Shown in pieces: positions 6,700 to 12,544 of a DNA stretch of 12,544 nt. This DNA comes from an uncultured Alphaproteobacteria bacterium (lineage in GTDB: Bacteria; Pseudomonadota; Alphaproteobacteria; Thalassobaculales; Thalassobaculaceae). The notes beneath the pieces were generated by a model, which saw nothing but the letters and a program-made list of their open reading frames with translations, did no database searches and was not told the origin of the DNA. The stretch spans positions 1-12,544 of the forward strand of contig CALIMD010000269.1 in assembly GCA_938028645.1 (NCBI GenBank), given 5' to 3'. A program made the translations under genes and the position numbers. Each line of letters opens with the position of its first letter. The first letter of the stretch is position 1.

Positions 6700-7641
6700 T
6701 CAATTACCTCCCATCAATCGGGCCTTCAGCCGCTTAGCGAGCCCTACTAATCCCTCAGGCAAGACCAGTACAATAATTAAAAGGATTACTCCAAGCACCG
6801 TTGGCCAATACTCAGTATACTCATTTGAAAACCGCTCCAGAAGATATAAAGCAGCTGCTCCTATAGCAGGCCCAAAGAACGAGTACATTCCTCCAAGTAG
6901 CGTCATGATAAGCACCTGCGCCGACTCTGCCCAGAAAGCCGACTCTGTATATACACCTCGGTTATACATGGCAAAAATCGCCCCTGCTACACCAGCAAAA
7001 GTACCCGCAATAACAAAGGCAATCCCTCGCATCAGCCTTGTATTCACACCGATAAAGCCAGCCCGCGTGAGATTCTCTCTCACCGCAATTAAACTTTGCC
7101 CAAATGCCGAATGGCAGATAAGCCATAGGATAATGCAACTAGTTGTTACTACTATGAGAGTAAAATAAAAGAATGGAACCCTAGTATCGATAAAGGCTGG
7201 AACCGTTACACCCACAAATCCATCATCTCCACCTGTTACAGACCGCCACTTAAAAGCTATTGCCCAAACTAGCATTGAAAATGCGAGGGTCAACATCGCG
7301 AAATAGATATCGGTCAATCGGGTGCAAAAATACGCGACAAATGCAGCTGCAACTCCAGATAGAACAACCGCTGCAGGAAACGCAAAAATCAACGGCCATC
7401 CATACGTTGTTAAAAGAATAGCGTTTGCATATCCACCAATCGCAAAATAAGCAGCATGACCAAAAGAGACATTACCAGAAAACCCAATTATGACATTAAG
7501 GCTCAACGCAAATAACGCATAAACCAGTATTTCTGTTGAGAGATCTATTAAATACCGAGATTCTGTGAGTGGGACGCATATTAATAGTAATACTACTATT
7601 ATACACGTTGCTAGAACACCCCGCGATATGTTCCAAGACAT
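6700..7641 (-). CDS. livM: Branched-chain amino acid-type ABC transporter permease LivM
   Basis: A 313-residue membrane permease with about nine or ten hydrophobic segments. It has the LivM motif ALSLNVIIGFSGNVSFGHAA at 45-64, a TGGDDG loop at 136-141, the cytoplasmic coupling helix around GQSLIAVRENLTRAGFIGVN (181-200) that contacts the ATPases, and LPEGLVG near 294-300 before a basic C-terminus. It forms the translocation channel with LivH. Spacing is 3 nt from the livH stop, with AAGGA about 9 nt before the ATG. Length is usual for LivM proteins lacking the N-terminal extension seen in E. coli. Substrate specificity is set mainly by the binding protein, not by this subunit. Confidence 0.95.
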   Translation of the reverse strand: MSWNISRGVLATCIIVVLLLICVPLTESRYLIDLSTEILVYALFALSLNVIIGFSGNVSFGHAAYFAIGGYANAILLTTYGWPLIFAFPAAVVLSGVAAAFVAYFCTRLTDIYFAMLTLAFSMLVWAIAFKWRSVTGGDDGFVGVTVPAFIDTRVPFFYFTLIVVTTSCIILWLICHSAFGQSLIAVRENLTRAGFIGVNTRLMRGIAFVIAGTFAGVAGAIFAMYNRGVYTESAFWAESAQVLIMTLLGGMYSFFGPAIGAAALYLLERFSNEYTEYWPTVLGVILLIIVLVLPEGLVGLAKRLKARLMGGN

Positions 7642-7644
7642 GGC

Positions 7645-8541
7645 TTAATGTCCTTCTTGCTCAGGCTTTCCAAAAAGCCCCCAGGGACGGATTAGAAGGA
7701 CAGCCATTAACAATAGGAAGGCAAAAACATCTTGCCAGTTTGGAACAATTACTGATCCAAAATTAAATACAAACCCGTAGATCAACGCTCCCACAAAAGT
7801 ACCCCATAGGGACCCCAATCCGCCAATTATAACGATCACAAAACATTCTACAATTATAGTGGCATCCATTCCTGGGGTTGGGCTGTTAATAGGTGCAGCT
7901 AGAGAACCACCAACACCAGCCAACGCCGAACCAATCACAAAAATAGTTACATAGATTACCGGTACATTAATACCGAGGGCGGATAGCATCTCCATATCTT
8001 GTGTGGCGGCTCTAGTGAGACGTCCCCATCGAGTTCGTTCGATAAGAAACCAAAGCCCCAAGAAAATCAGGGGGCCAACAACACAAAGCATCAGTCTATA
8101 TGTGGGATAGAAGGTGAACCCTAGATTGCTCGCGCCGCCAAAACCTTCTGGGTAGGACACGCTGAGTTGATCGGTACCCCAAATTATTTTGGCCATGTCT
8201 CCCATAATTAAAACAATGGCAAAGGTCAGTAGCAATTGTAGCAAGTGTTCTTTGTCATACAACCACTGAAACAGACCCCTTTCGACAATTATTGCTATAA
8301 TGGCCAAACCCAATGCCGCTGCGATAACACCTGTAAAAAATCCCAACTGAAGATCTTTTGAAACGGTATACATTATATAAGCGCCAAACATATAGAATAC
8401 GCCATGTGCAAAATTTATAACTCGAAGCACACCGAAAATAAGCGACAACCCAGCAGCTATTATAAACAGATTCATACCCAATGAAATAGAATTGAGCACC
8501 TGTATAAACGCAAACGATGGGCTGGACAGAAGCATGTCCAT
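7645..8541 (-). CDS. livH: Branched-chain amino acid-type ABC transporter permease LivH
   Basis: A 298-residue membrane permease with about eight hydrophobic segments. Family features are GLSLIFGVLRVINFAHG at 31-47, the coupling segment TRWGRLTRAATQDMEMLSAL at 170-189, GGLGSLWGTFVGA at 240-252 and the C-terminal LLIRPWGLFG at 282-291. It pairs with LivM in the inner membrane. GAAGGG lies about 8 nt before the ATG at 8541; a second ATG two codons in is possible. It is separated from livK by 78 nt that contain a stem-loop, whereas the genes after it are packed within 3 nt or overlap. Confidence 0.95.
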   Translation of the reverse strand: MDMLLSSPSFAFIQVLNSISLGMNLFIIAAGLSLIFGVLRVINFAHGVFYMFGAYIMYTVSKDLQLGFFTGVIAAALGLAIIAIIVERGLFQWLYDKEHLLQLLLTFAIVLIMGDMAKIIWGTDQLSVSYPEGFGGASNLGFTFYPTYRLMLCVVGPLIFLGLWFLIERTRWGRLTRAATQDMEMLSALGINVPVIYVTIFVIGSALAGVGGSLAAPINSPTPGMDATIIVECFVIVIIGGLGSLWGTFVGALIYGFVFNFGSVIVPNWQDVFAFLLLMAVLLIRPWGLFGKPEQEGH

Positions 8542-8569
8542 TATAGAGACCCTTCTCTAGTTATAGTTA

Positions 8570-8596
8570 ACATCCCCACCCTTTTGGCGGGGATGT
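8570..8596 (-). terminator. Stem-loop between livK and livH, probable partial terminator or mRNA-stabilising hairpin
   Basis: ACATCCCC (8596-8589 on the minus strand) pairs with GGGGATGT (8577-8570) to give a perfect 8-bp stem around an 11-nt loop, 23 nt after the livK stop. No T-run follows, so full termination is unlikely. A hairpin at this place commonly raises binding-protein mRNA over the permease genes. Confidence 0.55.
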
Positions 8597-8619
8597 AATT
8601 TGAATGATTTGACTTTAGA

Positions 8620-9792
8620 TCAATCAAGTGTCGCAGGATACCAAGTAACAGGACTCATCACACGATAATCCACACCACTCTTCTTGACCATCGGCCCCCA
8701 GAATTGACCTGTGTTGGCTTGGTGGGTCTTTGGATCGATCGTTCTGTCGCCGACTGGAGTTTTGATAGTCATTCCCTCCAGAGCAGCAGCAAATTTATCT
8801 GCATCCATTGTCCCAGCCTTATTACCTGCGGCTTCAATAAACTTAACCCCTATATAAGCCAGTACAGGCCACATGGCAGTCTCTTTTTTTCCAGATCTTT
8901 TTGCAAGGTCGGCCTGAAACTTCTTGTGTCCGGGAAAAGTATGGTCGTACCAGAGTTCATACGAATTTGAAATAACATTATCTGGGTAGTCTTTACCCAT
9001 TTTCCCAGCGATTTCATGGCTGGCAATTTCCCCACCGGAGATGTAGGTAACGCGATCAAAAAGTCCAAACGGTTTTGCTTGCTGCGCGAAGTTAACGAAA
9101 TGTGAGCCCCACAAACCACTTGTGACTACATCACAACCAGAACCCAGTATTTGTGTGATCTGCGCATTATAGTCGGTAGCTCCTAATTTTGATCTTAGAT
9201 CGATAACTTTTTTAACATTAGGCGCATGTTTGGCTAAGCCTTTTTCAATTCCGGCGGCTAAATCATGGCCATAGGCATAATCAAGTTGGATATCGCAAAC
9301 AGATTTTTTCCCTAATTTCTTAACGATCTGTGCGATGGCATCTCCTTCGAAGTCTGTATGGGATGATGTTCGAAATACGTGTTTATGAAGCTTCTTGGTT
9401 GTCATTTGAATTGTTTTTGGAATAGTCGCGATATAAACAACTCCTTCCTGACGGGCTACTTCGGAAATCGCAAGTCCAACTGCTGAACTCAATCCGCCTA
9501 CTAATACGTCCACACCCTCTTTTGTTATCAGCTCTTTAGCGGCTGCGGCAGCTGCTGCTGGTTTTAATTTTGTATCCCGAGCAAACGAAACTACTTTTTG
9601 TCCCATGATCCCACCTGCTGCGTTTACCTCATCCACAGCCATGTTATGGCCATACATTGCAGGCGTTCCATAAACTGCACCCGTGCCAGCAATTGGATAG
9701 AGCACTCCGATTTTAATTTCAGCATTTGCTGAAACCACACCCGCAGCCAACATGAACGCCGCCGCAGTTGTAGAACGAAAAATTGAAACCAT
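8620..9792 (-). CDS. livK: Periplasmic substrate-binding protein of a branched-chain amino acid-type ABC transporter
   Basis: A 390-residue exported protein of the LivK-like (Peripla_BP_6) family. The first 24 residues are a Sec signal peptide with an Arg near the start, a hydrophobic core and Ala-Asn-Ala before a predicted cut at Ala24/Glu25. There is no lipobox Cys, so it should be free in the periplasm. Mature sequence begins with the typical EIKIGVLYPIAGTGA, and 'GGIMGQKV' follows near 60-67. The pocket-lining loop region GGLSSAVG lies at 99-106. GGAGG sits 6 nt before the ATG, a very strong ribosome binding site suited to high expression. It is the first gene of the operon. Liv-type binding proteins accept amino acids, amides, short-chain amides or aromatic acids; the substrate cannot be read off here, though the divergent BadH-like gene favours a carboxylate. 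Confidence 0.93.
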   Translation of the reverse strand: MVSIFRSTTAAAFMLAAGVVSANAEIKIGVLYPIAGTGAVYGTPAMYGHNMAVDEVNAAGGIMGQKVVSFARDTKLKPAAAAAAAKELITKEGVDVLVGGLSSAVGLAISEVARQEGVVYIATIPKTIQMTTKKLHKHVFRTSSHTDFEGDAIAQIVKKLGKKSVCDIQLDYAYGHDLAAGIEKGLAKHAPNVKKVIDLRSKLGATDYNAQITQILGSGCDVVTSGLWGSHFVNFAQQAKPFGLFDRVTYISGGEIASHEIAGKMGKDYPDNVISNSYELWYDHTFPGHKKFQADLAKRSGKKETAMWPVLAYIGVKFIEAAGNKAGTMDADKFAAALEGMTIKTPVGDRTIDPKTHQANTGQFWGPMVKKSGVDYRVMSPVTWYPATLD

Positions 9793-9868
9793 TTTCTTCC
9801 TCCCTTTTTATTATTTCTAAAACTTAACTTCTGTTAATAAGAAACTCTTCTATTCGGACCAATTTAGT

Positions 9869-9896
9869 GGTTTATCATCATGCTATTGATATCACC
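9869..9896. promoter_or_regulatory. Imperfect dyad in the livK/dehydrogenase divergent region
   Basis: TATCA (9873-9877) and TGATA (9887-9891) are inverted around 9 nt, with GGT and ACC at the outer edges (9869-9871, 9894-9896) slightly out of register. It is placed downstream of the candidate liv promoter and could bind a regulator. Short arms make chance likely. Confidence 0.22.
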
Positions 9897-9935
9897 GTTT
9901 TTTAGTCTTCTAGTTGGGACTTTTAATTTAGAAAC

Positions 9936-9976
9936 ATATAGCAAGGCATTATTTTGATGGAGTCAAGAAGGTTCAA
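9936..9976 (-). promoter_or_regulatory. Candidate promoter(s) of the liv operon
   Basis: Two overlapping minus-strand possibilities are visible: TTGAAC (9976-9971), 17 nt, then AATAAT (9953-9948); and TTGACT (9966-9961), 17-19 nt, then TGCTAT or CTATAT (9943-9936). Either gives a leader of about 140-155 nt before livK, long enough to hold control elements, but I recognise no riboswitch in it. Confidence 0.38.
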
Positions 9977-10054
9977 CAATTAAACTTAAAACCAGCAGTC
10001 TACTGATAAGTGGTTAAAAAAATTTATATATTGGGATAATAAAGGTTGCGAGAC

Positions 10055-10816
10055 ATGTTAAACTTAGCAGGGAAAAGAGCTATCGTTACTGGCGGAGCGT
10101 CGGGAATTGGTCGGGAAACTGCATTGAAGTTGGCTCGATGGGGTGCGGTTGTTTTTTCAGGGGATATAGACGCTGATGGAAACGCCAAGACCGTAGAATT
10201 ATCGAAACCCTTAGATGGGGATATTGCAGCAATCAATCTGGATATCACCAGTGAAGATAGCATTTTGTCCTTTGCTAAAATGCTTAACAATTCTCAGAAT
10301 GTAGAGGGAAAAGCTATCGACATTATTGTTAACGTAGCGGGGTGGGACAAAATTCAACCATTTCTAGATGCCACACCCGACTTTATGAACAAAGTGTTAG
10401 ATATTAATTTAAAGGGCCCTATAAACATTATCCGATATTTTTTGCCCGAAATGGTTGAAAGGAATAGTGGTAAGATTATAAATATTTCCAGTGATGCTGG
10501 TCGAGTTGGATCTATGGGGGAAACCATTTATGCAGGCGCAAAAGGAGGCATGATCGCATTCACTAAATCACTAGCACGCGAAACAGCGCGGCATAAAATT
10601 AATGTAAACTGTGTTTGTCCTGGCCCTACAAATACTCCGTTACTTATGGCGCAACCTGAATCGATGCGAGAAAAACTGGCAAAAGCTGTGCCCTTCAGGC
10701 GTATTGGAGAACCAGAGGAAATAGCCGATGCTGTTTTATTTTTTGCCTCAGATATGTCTAATTATATCACGGGTCAGGTTCTGAGTGTCAGCGGAGGATT
10801 AACAATGGCAGACTAA
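10055..10816 (+). CDS. Short-chain dehydrogenase, BadH-like (2-hydroxycyclohexanecarboxyl-CoA dehydrogenase subfamily)
   Basis: A 253-residue classical SDR that oxidises or reduces a hydroxyl/keto group with a nicotinamide cofactor. It has TGGASGIG at 12-19, Asp37 at the end of the second strand (favours NAD over NADP), NVAG at 93-96, and the catalytic tetrad Asn118, Ser145 or Ser146, Tyr159 and Lys163. The segments AGWD (95-98), ISSDAGRVGS (144-153), VCPGPTNTPLL (187-197) and GQVLSVSGGLTM (240-251) closely match BadH of Rhodopseudomonas palustris as I recall it, which converts 2-hydroxy- to 2-keto-cyclohexanecarboxyl-CoA in alicyclic acid degradation. A related 3-hydroxyacyl substrate is the main alternative. 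The frame opens at a TTG (10046), but AAAGG at 10041-10045 fits the ATG at 10055 with 9 nt spacing. It is divergent from livK and 71 nt ahead of a second SDR. Confidence 0.9.
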   Translation: MLNLAGKRAIVTGGASGIGRETALKLARWGAVVFSGDIDADGNAKTVELSKPLDGDIAAINLDITSEDSILSFAKMLNNSQNVEGKAIDIIVNVAGWDKIQPFLDATPDFMNKVLDINLKGPINIIRYFLPEMVERNSGKIINISSDAGRVGSMGETIYAGAKGGMIAFTKSLARETARHKINVNCVCPGPTNTPLLMAQPESMREKLAKAVPFRRIGEPEEIADAVLFFASDMSNYITGQVLSVSGGLTMAD

Positions 10817-10887
10817 AACAGAACAATGAAAGTCTAAACTATTCAATTACCTACTTTTACTTAATATAAGAACCTAGGAGCAGTGAA

Positions 10888-11649
10888 ATGCGTTTTGAAA
10901 ATAAGGGTGTTTTGATCACAGGGGCAACAGGGGGAATAGGACGAGAGACCTGTTTTCACTTTGCCGAAGAAGGCGCTGCAGTTGCTGTTACAGATTTAGA
11001 TTTAGATTTAGCAGAGAGCGTTGCAGCCGAAATTAGAGGAAAAGGGGGTACGGCTTGCGCATACGAGTTAGATGTAACCAACCCACAGCAGACTGATACT
11101 GTTATCAACAGTTCTGCAAAAGACATGGGGTCGCTCGATATTATTTTCTGTAATGCAGGAATTCGAGAAATAGCACCAGCCCACGAGCTAGCAATCGAGG
11201 AGTGGAAGCAAGTCATAGAAGTCAATGTCACTGGAGTATTTATTTCTGCTCAAGCATTCGCTAAGCACTGCATCTCTAAAGAGAAATCAGGCGTAATAGT
11301 AAACACAGCATCCACTCTTGGGGTTATGGGATCAACAGCGCGTTGTGCCTATTCCACCTCAAAACATGCCGTGGTTGGAATGACAAAGTCACTGGCAATG
11401 GACTTGGCTCCACACAATATCCGGGTGAATGCAGTCGGACCTGGGGTTATTCGAACACCTTTGACAGAACCCTATTTTCAGGACGCTGAAATGGCTCAAA
11501 AAATAAAAGAAATTCACGCAATGAACCGAACCGGGACTGCCTCTGAAATTGCTAAGGCCGTTTTATTTTTAGCGAGCGAAGATGCAAGTTTTTGTACCGG
11601 TCATAATTTAGTAATCGACGGTGGCTGGACCGCTGGAAAGCGAATGTAA
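10888..11649 (+). CDS. Short-chain dehydrogenase/reductase of unassigned substrate
   Basis: A 253-residue classical SDR. It shows TGATGGIG at 11-18, Asp36 after the second strand (NAD preference), CNAG at 88-91, and the tetrad Asn113, Ser142, Tyr155 and Lys159, followed by PG at 185-186 and a C-terminal DGGWTAG. All catalytic residues are intact. AGGAG lies 7 nt before the ATG. The protein is clearly diverged from the upstream BadH-like SDR apart from the fold motifs, so the pair is not a recent duplication. The 71-nt spacing suggests co-transcription, perhaps with a second entry point. A role in a subsequent or parallel alcohol oxidation in the same pathway is inference; secondary alcohol, sugar or 3-oxoacyl substrates are all possible for this family. 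Confidence 0.9.
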   Translation: MRFENKGVLITGATGGIGRETCFHFAEEGAAVAVTDLDLDLAESVAAEIRGKGGTACAYELDVTNPQQTDTVINSSAKDMGSLDIIFCNAGIREIAPAHELAIEEWKQVIEVNVTGVFISAQAFAKHCISKEKSGVIVNTASTLGVMGSTARCAYSTSKHAVVGMTKSLAMDLAPHNIRVNAVGPGVIRTPLTEPYFQDAEMAQKIKEIHAMNRTGTASEIAKAVLFLASEDASFCTGHNLVIDGGWTAGKRM

Positions 11650-11673
11650 GCTCATCTTTTCCAACTGCTTACA
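11645..11673. terminator. Weak stem-loop in the convergent gap, possible terminator
   Basis: TGTAAGC (11645-11651, overlapping the SDR stop codon) and GCTTACA (11667-11673) form a 7-bp inverted repeat with a 15-nt loop, between two convergent genes. No T-run follows on either strand, so intrinsic termination is doubtful. Confidence 0.25.
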
Positions 11674-11698
11674 AACTCGCGGAGAAACTTTTAACCAA

Positions 11699-12544
11699 TC
11701 AATGATTTTTACCTCTTAGTCCATATCGATCTCCAACGTAACCAGTGGCATGATCGAACCGCTGTTTCATTACTTCTTCCAAAGGGATATCTTTATGGGC
11801 AACGGCCCCTCCGCACTGAACTGCAAAATCGTCTGCAACTGCATTACAAGGAGCCTGTCCAGACTGCAGTTTGTCTGCTGCAGACAATATTAGCTTGCGA
11901 AACTCAATTATGCCAACGTCGGTCTGCCCCAAATGCTCGCGCGATCGATCAACTATAGGGCCCTGGCTGTTTTGGATTGCAGCATCTTGTTCTGAAACTC
12001 CCTGAATACCCGTGTACGTATTTATCCTCTGATCGTTCCTGTTCATTAAATAGTCATTACTTTGGCGACGAAGCGGAAGAAATTCAGCATCTACCTCAGC
12101 ATGAATGGAAAATCCTTTTGTAAACTTTTCACGTTCCTCAACAGTTAATGCTCGATCCGTATTCCAGCTATAGCAAAAAACCCAACAGCTCGTATCATCT
12201 ATTGGCACCCAGCATTGCCCATGCTGAGTTTCACCGGGAAAGGCATTAGGTGCATAAGCGTAATTAGGCATGAGATATTGCGTAGTCCTCCAATATATAT
12301 CTTCGTTATCAGCCCGCCTAGCAGCTCCCAACAAGAGGCCCGCAGGATGTTGTAACACCGTAAACTTTGGACAAGGGTCATCACGAACCCATCTAATTCG
12401 GTTATCACCGTCCTGATCACTTAGAGCGGCACCGGAAACAACGTTGGCTGTTATATTTGCTTTATTATGGATCGGGGCCGGCATATGAAGAAAAGAAAGA
12501 TGGGCTGTGTCGATGCCTCCTTCTAAAGATTGAGCCCAATTACA
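11699..12544 (-). CDS. Rieske non-haem iron oxygenase, catalytic domain (phthalate 4,5-dioxygenase-like), N-terminus beyond the window
   Basis: An open frame of 281 codons plus stop enters from the right edge. The visible part is the C-terminal catalytic domain of a ring-hydroxylating or O-demethylating oxygenase alpha subunit; the [2Fe-2S] Rieske domain must lie off the window. The first visible residues include LEGGIDTAH, giving the bridging Asp (codon 12511-12509) and iron-ligand histidines His-x4-His (12502-12500 and 12487-12485). The likely third ligand is the Asp of SEQDAAI (11986-11984), followed by SQGPIVDR and EHLGQTD, typical of the phthalate dioxygenase/vanillate demethylase/LigX type. 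An in-frame ATG at 12484 is not the start, because it follows the iron-ligand motif. Such enzymes need a reductase, not seen here. Substrate is probably an aromatic or related ring compound. It converges on the SDR genes with a 49-nt gap. Confidence 0.93.
   Translation of the reverse strand, partial: CNWAQSLEGGIDTAHLSFLHMPAPIHNKANITANVVSGAALSDQDGDNRIRWVRDDPCPKFTVLQHPAGLLLGAARRADNEDIYWRTTQYLMPNYAYAPNAFPGETQHGQCWVPIDDTSCWVFCYSWNTDRALTVEEREKFTKGFSIHAEVDAEFLPLRRQSNDYLMNRNDQRINTYTGIQGVSEQDAAIQNSQGPIVDRSREHLGQTDVGIIEFRKLILSAADKLQSGQAPCNAVADDFAVQCGGAVAHKDIPLEEVMKQRFDHATGYVGDRYGLRGKNH

Noticed and set aside
6548..7168. Plus-strand open frame of 206 codons
   Set aside because: It is antisense to livG and livM, both of which show full family motifs; it is a frame kept open by the codon use of those genes.
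8850..9119. Minus-strand frame of 89 codons inside livK
   Set aside because: It is a shifted frame within livK, whose own frame is intact and clearly coding, so this is not evidence of a frameshift.
10812..10855. Possible terminator between the two SDR genes (AGACT/AGTCT arms)
   Set aside because: The stem is only 5 bp with a long loop and no T-run.
10055..11649. Two adjacent 253-residue SDRs as a tandem duplication
   Set aside because: Equal length is coincidental; outside the SDR fold motifs the sequences differ strongly, including the cofactor-loop, substrate-loop and C-terminal regions.

Overview
The window reads as a chromosomal stretch from a low-GC proteobacterium, most likely an alphaproteobacterium and plausibly marine or aquatic. 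That placement is inference, based on the AT-leaning codon use, a liv-type ABC operon and a TRAP transporter side by side, and a dehydrogenase very like BadH of Rhodopseudomonas. I see no insertion sequence, phage gene, tRNA, rRNA or CRISPR array. Nearly every base is in a recognisable gene or a short regulatory gap.

Layout, left to right. (1) 1-1877, minus strand: a two-gene operon of a peptidase M19-like protein followed, through a 4-bp ATGA overlap, by a protein of unknown function that runs off the left edge. (2) 1985-2755, minus: a membrane di-iron hydroxylase/desaturase with its own promoter, upstream palindromes and terminator. (3) 3064-4943, minus: a TRAP transporter membrane pair (dctQ-dctM) closed by a strong terminator, with no dctP gene in the window. 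(4) 5250-9792, minus: a complete five-gene branched-chain-amino-acid-type ABC transporter (livK-livH-livM-livG-livF). (5) 10055-11649, plus strand, divergent from livK: two 253-residue short-chain dehydrogenases, the first BadH-like. (6) 11699-12544, minus, converging on the dehydrogenases: the catalytic domain of a Rieske non-haem iron oxygenase whose N-terminal Rieske domain lies beyond the right edge.

Taken together, the right half looks like an uptake-and-oxidation locus for an organic acid. The liv-type transporter would import the substrate, a Rieske oxygenase would hydroxylate or demethylate it, and the two dehydrogenases would oxidise hydroxyl intermediates. The BadH resemblance and the use of liv-type transporters for aromatic acids in related bacteria point to an alicyclic or aromatic carboxylate, but amino-acid uptake is not excluded. 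The TRAP pair may serve a related substrate. No transcription factor lies in the window, though several candidate operator palindromes do.

Two coding regions extend past the window edges: the left-edge unknown gene and the right-edge oxygenase. Four genes have a better-supported start inside their longest open frame: the M19 protein, dctQ, livF and the BadH-like dehydrogenase.
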